From: DATCIH01 sp036507955
GTDB lineage: Bacteria; Bacillota; Clostridia; Clostridiales; Clostridiaceae
Direction: 5' to 3'
Length of the DNA: 8,903 bases
NCBI GenBank assembly: GCA_036507955.1
Contig: DATCIH010000152.1
Coordinates: forward strand, 1 to 8,903
Shown in pieces: positions 6,279 through 8,903 of this stretch. The notes under the pieces are model-generated. The model was not told where the DNA came from. It saw only the letters and a list, made by a program, of their open reading frames with translations, and did no database searches. The stretch's first letter is position 1. Each line of letters begins with the position of its first letter. The position numbers and the translations under genes were made by a program.

Positions 6279-6428
6279 GTTCTTCTGAAAGAAAGTTGTG
6301 AAAATATGTATACCCATAATTAAGCAATTAGTGATCTATAATTTTCAACTAATGAAACAAATTTGTTAAAACCACATCAGTATTCTATTAATATCTTACA
6401 TTGTTCTAAAAGAAAGTTGTTAAATATG
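6279..6428 (+). repeat. imperfect direct repeat about 124 bp apart
   Basis: GTTCT..AAAGAAAGTTGT.AAA..ATG occurs at 6279-6308 and again at 6403-6428, differing by small insertions. The sequence between is AT-rich with no open frame of note. The 6273-6995 stretch otherwise holds only the two hairpins at 6771-6829 and no supportable gene. It may be a remnant of an older duplication. Confidence 0.4.
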
Positions 6429-6770
6429 AGATTGAATTAAAACTTAAAGCGTCATTTATACCTAAGATAATTATCTAGTCGAGTTTGTATTTTATTTCTA
6501 TCCTTAATGACTTAAACTTTTAAGCAGGAAAGCTCAAAATAACATGCTTTTATATACAAATTGGCTACCTGAATATTGTTCAAATACAAAATGAAACCGA
6601 TACACGAATAATGTTCTTTGAAAAGTAAATAATACGGCAGTTAAAATACAAACGCTTACTATATTTCACATAAAAAGTAGTATATGTTTAAGAAAAGATG
6701 TTATAATTATCAATAGTTAGTTCGAAATAGTAGAATATTGTACATGAGAAGCATTCAGAAAATAAATGTT

Positions 6771-6829
6771 CCAGCTGAGATAAGCCGCTGGCCTTGGTTC
6801 TTACTGCCAACGGTACCAATGGCAGTAAG
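6771..6829 (+). other. two neighbouring hairpins upstream of the acetyltransferase gene
   Basis: First hairpin: CCAGC (6771-6775) with GCTGG (6787-6791). Second: CTTACTGCCA (6800-6809) with TGGCAGTAAG (6820-6829), a perfect 10-bp stem with a 10-base loop. Only a mixed TTAATATTCTT follows, so it is not a clear terminator. It lies about 165 bases before the GNAT start and could belong to its leader, end a leftward transcript, or be a leftover of a mobile element. Confidence 0.45.
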
Positions 6830-6995
6830 TTAATATTCTTGCGACAAATAAGATTATAGTCAATTGAAAGTAAGTCTGTCTTCATTTGCTTTTTTATGAA
6901 ATTATGAAGCTATTTATTTCAAAGTAGGAATTTTAGTAACGCTAACGATACTGTTGATTTGTTCTATGTTTAATTTATATTGAATGGAGGTAGTT

Positions 6996-7535
6996 ATGCT
7001 AAATCATATTGGTACTCAAATTATTACAACAAAAAAGTTGACTTTACGTAGGTTTACGGTAGACGATAGTAAAGATGCTTTTGAAAAATGGACGAGTTCC
7101 TACGATTCAAGATTCTGGGAGCCTATGCATAAAATTATTGAAGAAACAGAACAAATGATTAATGAATATGTAAAAAATTACGACAATGCAGACTGGTATA
7201 TGTGGGCCGTTATCTATGAAAATGAACTTATTGGCTTGGTTTGCGGAAATGAAATAAACGAAGATATAAAAAGCATCTGTATCGGATATTGTATAACAAA
7301 ATCTTGCTGGTCTAAGGGAATAGCCACAGAGGCAAGCAAAGCTCTTATTGAATATTTCTTCGATATAGGTTTTAATAGAGTTTTTTCATACCATAATCCT
7401 CTAAATCCCTCAAGTGGAAGGGTTATGCAAAAGTGCGGTATGATAGCAGAGGGAAAAATCAGGGGTGGTTCGATGTTTGCCGGGGAAATCTGTGATTGTT
7501 TACAATATTCAATATTAAAATCAGATATTAACTAA
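6996..7535 (+). CDS. GNAT family N-acetyltransferase, RimJ/RimL type
   Basis: A 179-residue acetyltransferase that would move an acetyl group from acetyl-CoA to an amine. The N-terminus has the RimJ/RimL-type TKKLTLRRFTVDD. The acetyl-CoA loop is CWSKGIATEAS (family Q/R-x-x-G-x-G/A) followed by the helix leading to FNRVFSYHNPLNPSSGRVMQKCGM, where the Asn-x-x-S..R-x-x-x-K-x-G pattern is diagnostic. I take the ATG at 6996, five bases after GGAGG; an ATG four codons earlier overlaps that site. Substrates in this group range from ribosomal proteins to small amines and antibiotics and cannot be told apart here. The kinase gene starts 20 bp downstream, so the two are probably co-transcribed. No convincing promoter is visible upstream. 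Confidence 0.88.
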   Translation: MLNHIGTQIITTKKLTLRRFTVDDSKDAFEKWTSSYDSRFWEPMHKIIEETEQMINEYVKNYDNADWYMWAVIYENELIGLVCGNEINEDIKSICIGYCITKSCWSKGIATEASKALIEYFFDIGFNRVFSYHNPLNPSSGRVMQKCGMIAEGKIRGGSMFAGEICDCLQYSILKSDIN

Positions 7536-7555
7536 TAAATTTTGGTGGTGTAACT

Positions 7556-8509
7556 GTGAATAAAATCAAGAATATAGTTAAGACATATTTTGGAGTTGAT
7601 TGTACTGAATTAACCGAAATTCATGGCGGTTTGTCTGCTATGAATTATAAAATTAAAACAGATAGCAAGACTTACTTTTTAAAAGTGTATGATAAAAGAA
7701 AGACTCAAGCGTCTATGTGGACTGAAAATATAAATTATTACATGCCGATTTTGGTGTGGCTCAATGAAAACACTAAACTGAAAGGTAGGATTGTTCGTCC
7801 AATAAAAACAAATATGGGCGATTATAGTTTTGACGACGAAGAAAATGTTTTTTTATTGTTTGATTATATTGAGGGTGAACCTATCGGGAAAACATTGACG
7901 CATGGTCAAATTTTAGAAGCAGCCGATATAATGGCTTGCTTACATAGTAATGGCATTGAGATTCCTGTCAATACGGAACAAATAAAAGAGGATTTTTCTG
8001 TACCTTTCTGTTTTTCATTAGAACATTTTATTGCGGAGAATTATTCAACATCACCTGCGGATGTTAAATCAATATTGCAACCTAGTTTAGAACAACTTAT
8101 ATCGAGAAATAATGAAGTAAAATCATTATCGGAGAAGGTTAAGTTAAAAAATATTAAGATGGTGCTTTGTCATACAGACGCACACGGTTGGAATCTTATT
8201 CAGAGCGAATATCTAGTTCTCGTGGACTGGGAAGGACTAAAACTGGCACCTGCTGAAGCTGATCTGACTATGTTTACAAAAAAAGAATATTGGGATATAT
8301 TTATCCAACACTATAATAAGCAGCGTCCAAATTTCATTTTGGATAATGATTTGTTTTCGTTTTATATCCTTAGAAGAAAGATAGAGGATATTTGGGCGTT
8401 TATTGAGGGTATTCTGTTTAATAATCTATCTGATGAACAACGAGAAAGCGATTTGACGTTTCTCTCAAAGTGTTGCAATACACTGGATGATTTATATTTC
8501 GAATTGTGA
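7556..8509 (+). CDS. aminoglycoside phosphotransferase-family kinase
   Basis: A 317-residue protein with the APH / choline-kinase fold, which transfers phosphate from ATP to a hydroxyl of a small molecule. HGGLSAMNYKI (23-33) is the nucleotide loop, Lys43 in TYFLKVYD the ATP-binding lysine, and LLFDYIEGEPI (100-110) the hinge. LCHTDAHGWNLI (204-215) is the Brenner catalytic loop with Asp208 and Asn213. LVDWEGLKLAPAEADL (222-237) supplies the metal-binding Asp224. The pattern HTDxHxxN with VDWE..xLAPxExDL resembles the spectinomycin APH(9) group, but the group also contains kinases of homoserine, choline and sugars. The start is a GTG at 7556, seven bases after GGTGGTG. The gene is complete and sits 20 bp after the GNAT gene. 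Resistance is an inference. Confidence 0.85.
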   Translation: MNKIKNIVKTYFGVDCTELTEIHGGLSAMNYKIKTDSKTYFLKVYDKRKTQASMWTENINYYMPILVWLNENTKLKGRIVRPIKTNMGDYSFDDEENVFLLFDYIEGEPIGKTLTHGQILEAADIMACLHSNGIEIPVNTEQIKEDFSVPFCFSLEHFIAENYSTSPADVKSILQPSLEQLISRNNEVKSLSEKVKLKNIKMVLCHTDAHGWNLIQSEYLVLVDWEGLKLAPAEADLTMFTKKEYWDIFIQHYNKQRPNFILDNDLFSFYILRRKIEDIWAFIEGILFNNLSDEQRESDLTFLSKCCNTLDDLYFEL

Positions 8510-8541
8510 AATATCTTTGTTATAATATTTCGCAGTCTATG

Positions 8542-8547
8542 TATAAT
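8542..8547 (+). promoter_or_regulatory. candidate -10 box for a short downstream RNA
   Basis: A perfect TATAAT lies 33 bases after the kinase stop, with TTGTTA (8517-8522) upstream at a rather long 19-base spacing. Initiation would fall near 8553-8555, at the first hairpin. A second TATAAT at 8521-8526 lacks a partner. Confidence 0.4.
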
Positions 8548-8550
8548 ATA

Positions 8551-8640
8551 AGCGGAATGAAACCGCTATCGCGGTGGTGTAGGTAGAAGATGCGAAGGAA
8601 CGACGAGAAATCGGCTGAACCAAGCCGGGTTCTCTTTTTT
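8551..8640 (+). ncRNA. short structured RNA or attenuator, unknown class
   Basis: This stretch is GC-richer than its surroundings and full of pairing. AGCGG (8551-8555) can pair with CCGCT (8563-8567), or ACCGC (8562-8566) can pair with GCGGT (8571-8575). The two hairpins share bases and exclude each other. A strong terminator closes it. Promoter plus alternative hairpins plus terminator in about 100 bases is the layout of an attenuator, or of a small RNA. I compared it by eye with the T-box, fluoride, ZTP and guanidine motifs and none fits. If it controls a gene, that gene lies beyond the right edge. Confidence 0.4.
8605..8640 (+). terminator. intrinsic terminator
   Basis: GAGAA (8605-8609) pairs with TTCTC (8630-8634), and inside it TCGGCT (8611-8616) pairs with AGCCGG (8623-8628) with one G-U pair, across a 6-base loop. 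A single A/G mismatch separates the two stems. Six T follow at 8635-8640. It would end both the short RNA above and any read-through from the GNAT-kinase pair, whose last stop is 96 bases upstream. Confidence 0.8.
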
Positions 8641-8779
8641 ATGAGCTCTATTACGGGGTAATGTTAGCATCCTTACATTTATCTATACTAGGCGGAGAAA
8701 AATCGGCATAAATAGTAAGCTGTCACATATGGTTTTAGTAAGAAAAAAATATTGATAATACGCAATATGTTTAGATTCG

Positions 8780-8864
8780 GTTTCTGATGTTGAGCCAATT
8801 TTAAGCTACCATCCAAAGTATTACATTAACTGATGGTAGCCATAGACTGCTCAATTTTAGAAAC
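8780..8864 (+). other. symmetric three-part stem-loop
   Basis: Three nested perfect stems: GTTTCT (8780-8785) with AGAAAC (8859-8864), TTGAGC (8790-8795) with GCTCAA (8849-8854), and GCTACCATC (8805-8813) with GATGGTAGC (8832-8840). The first internal loop is 4+4 bases, the second 9+8, and the terminal loop 18. No T-run follows. The rest of 8641-8903 shows no supportable gene. It may be a leader structure for a gene beyond the edge or a mobile-element end. Confidence 0.5.
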
Positions 8865-8903
8865 GAATTATAGAACGAAGCCGCGTTTGCAACTACTATG
8901 GGG

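Noticed and set aside
6688..6885. Minus-strand open frame of 65 codons
   Set aside because: It crosses the 10-bp hairpin at 6800-6829, has no recognisable domain and no good ribosome binding site.
6955..6982. TTGATT/TATATT promoter with 16-base spacing before the GNAT gene
   Set aside because: Initiation would fall on or after the ribosome binding site at 6986-6990, so it could not drive normal translation of this gene.
8551..8640. T-box riboswitch
   Set aside because: GGTGG next to GCGGT looked suggestive, but the conserved order GGGTGGNACCGCG is absent and there is no room for a stem I specifier region.

Overview
The window looks like an accessory or variable stretch of chromosome from a low-GC Gram-positive bacterium (Firmicutes, Clostridia- or Bacilli-like). 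The grounds are the AT-rich sequence, strong GGGAGG/GGAGG-type ribosome binding sites 5-9 bases before most starts, and protein families common in that phylum. No rRNA, tRNA, CRISPR array or recognisable transposase gene is visible.

Left part (1-4420): seven genes, all on the minus strand, each with its own ribosome binding site and separated by gaps of about 50-110 bases. In transcription order they are: fmt (methionyl-tRNA formyltransferase), a 2H phosphoesterase / 2'-5' RNA ligase-like protein, a DUF402 protein, an SGNH hydrolase broken by an in-frame stop just before its catalytic Asp-x-x-His block, an NlpC/P60 cysteine hydrolase, a small two-helix membrane protein, and a P-loop kinase that runs off the left edge. 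Apart from fmt these are standalone accessory enzymes rather than one pathway.

Middle (4421-6995): about 2.6 kb with no credible gene, and the most unusual part of the window. From about 4680 to 5580 the plus strand is extremely C/T-rich. At about 5590 it flips sharply to G-rich, with a G-quadruplex motif just after the flip. CAGGA/TCCTG pentamers point outward from the flip on both sides. Near the two edges lie two sets of three copies of one 15-mer (consensus AAASTCGTTCAACAA), in inverted orientation. The left set is spaced exactly 66 bp apart and the right set exactly 20 bp apart. Outside the outermost copy on each side is TGTA followed by 10 bases and then AAACTCGT. Dispersed sites at one end and packed sites at the other, with TGT...ACA termini, is the architecture of Tn7/Tn5053-type transposon ends. 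The span 4786-6272 may therefore be a gene-less, non-autonomous element. I found no target-site duplication, and some of the skewed sequence lies outside the left end, so this remains a hypothesis.

Right part (6996-8903): two plus-strand genes 20 bp apart, a RimJ/RimL-type GNAT acetyltransferase and an aminoglycoside phosphotransferase-family kinase, which look like a small resistance-type operon. After them come a TATAAT promoter, a short structured stretch with two mutually exclusive hairpins, and a strong intrinsic terminator. That is either a small RNA or an attenuator for a gene beyond the right edge. A symmetric 85-base stem-loop lies at the right end of the window.
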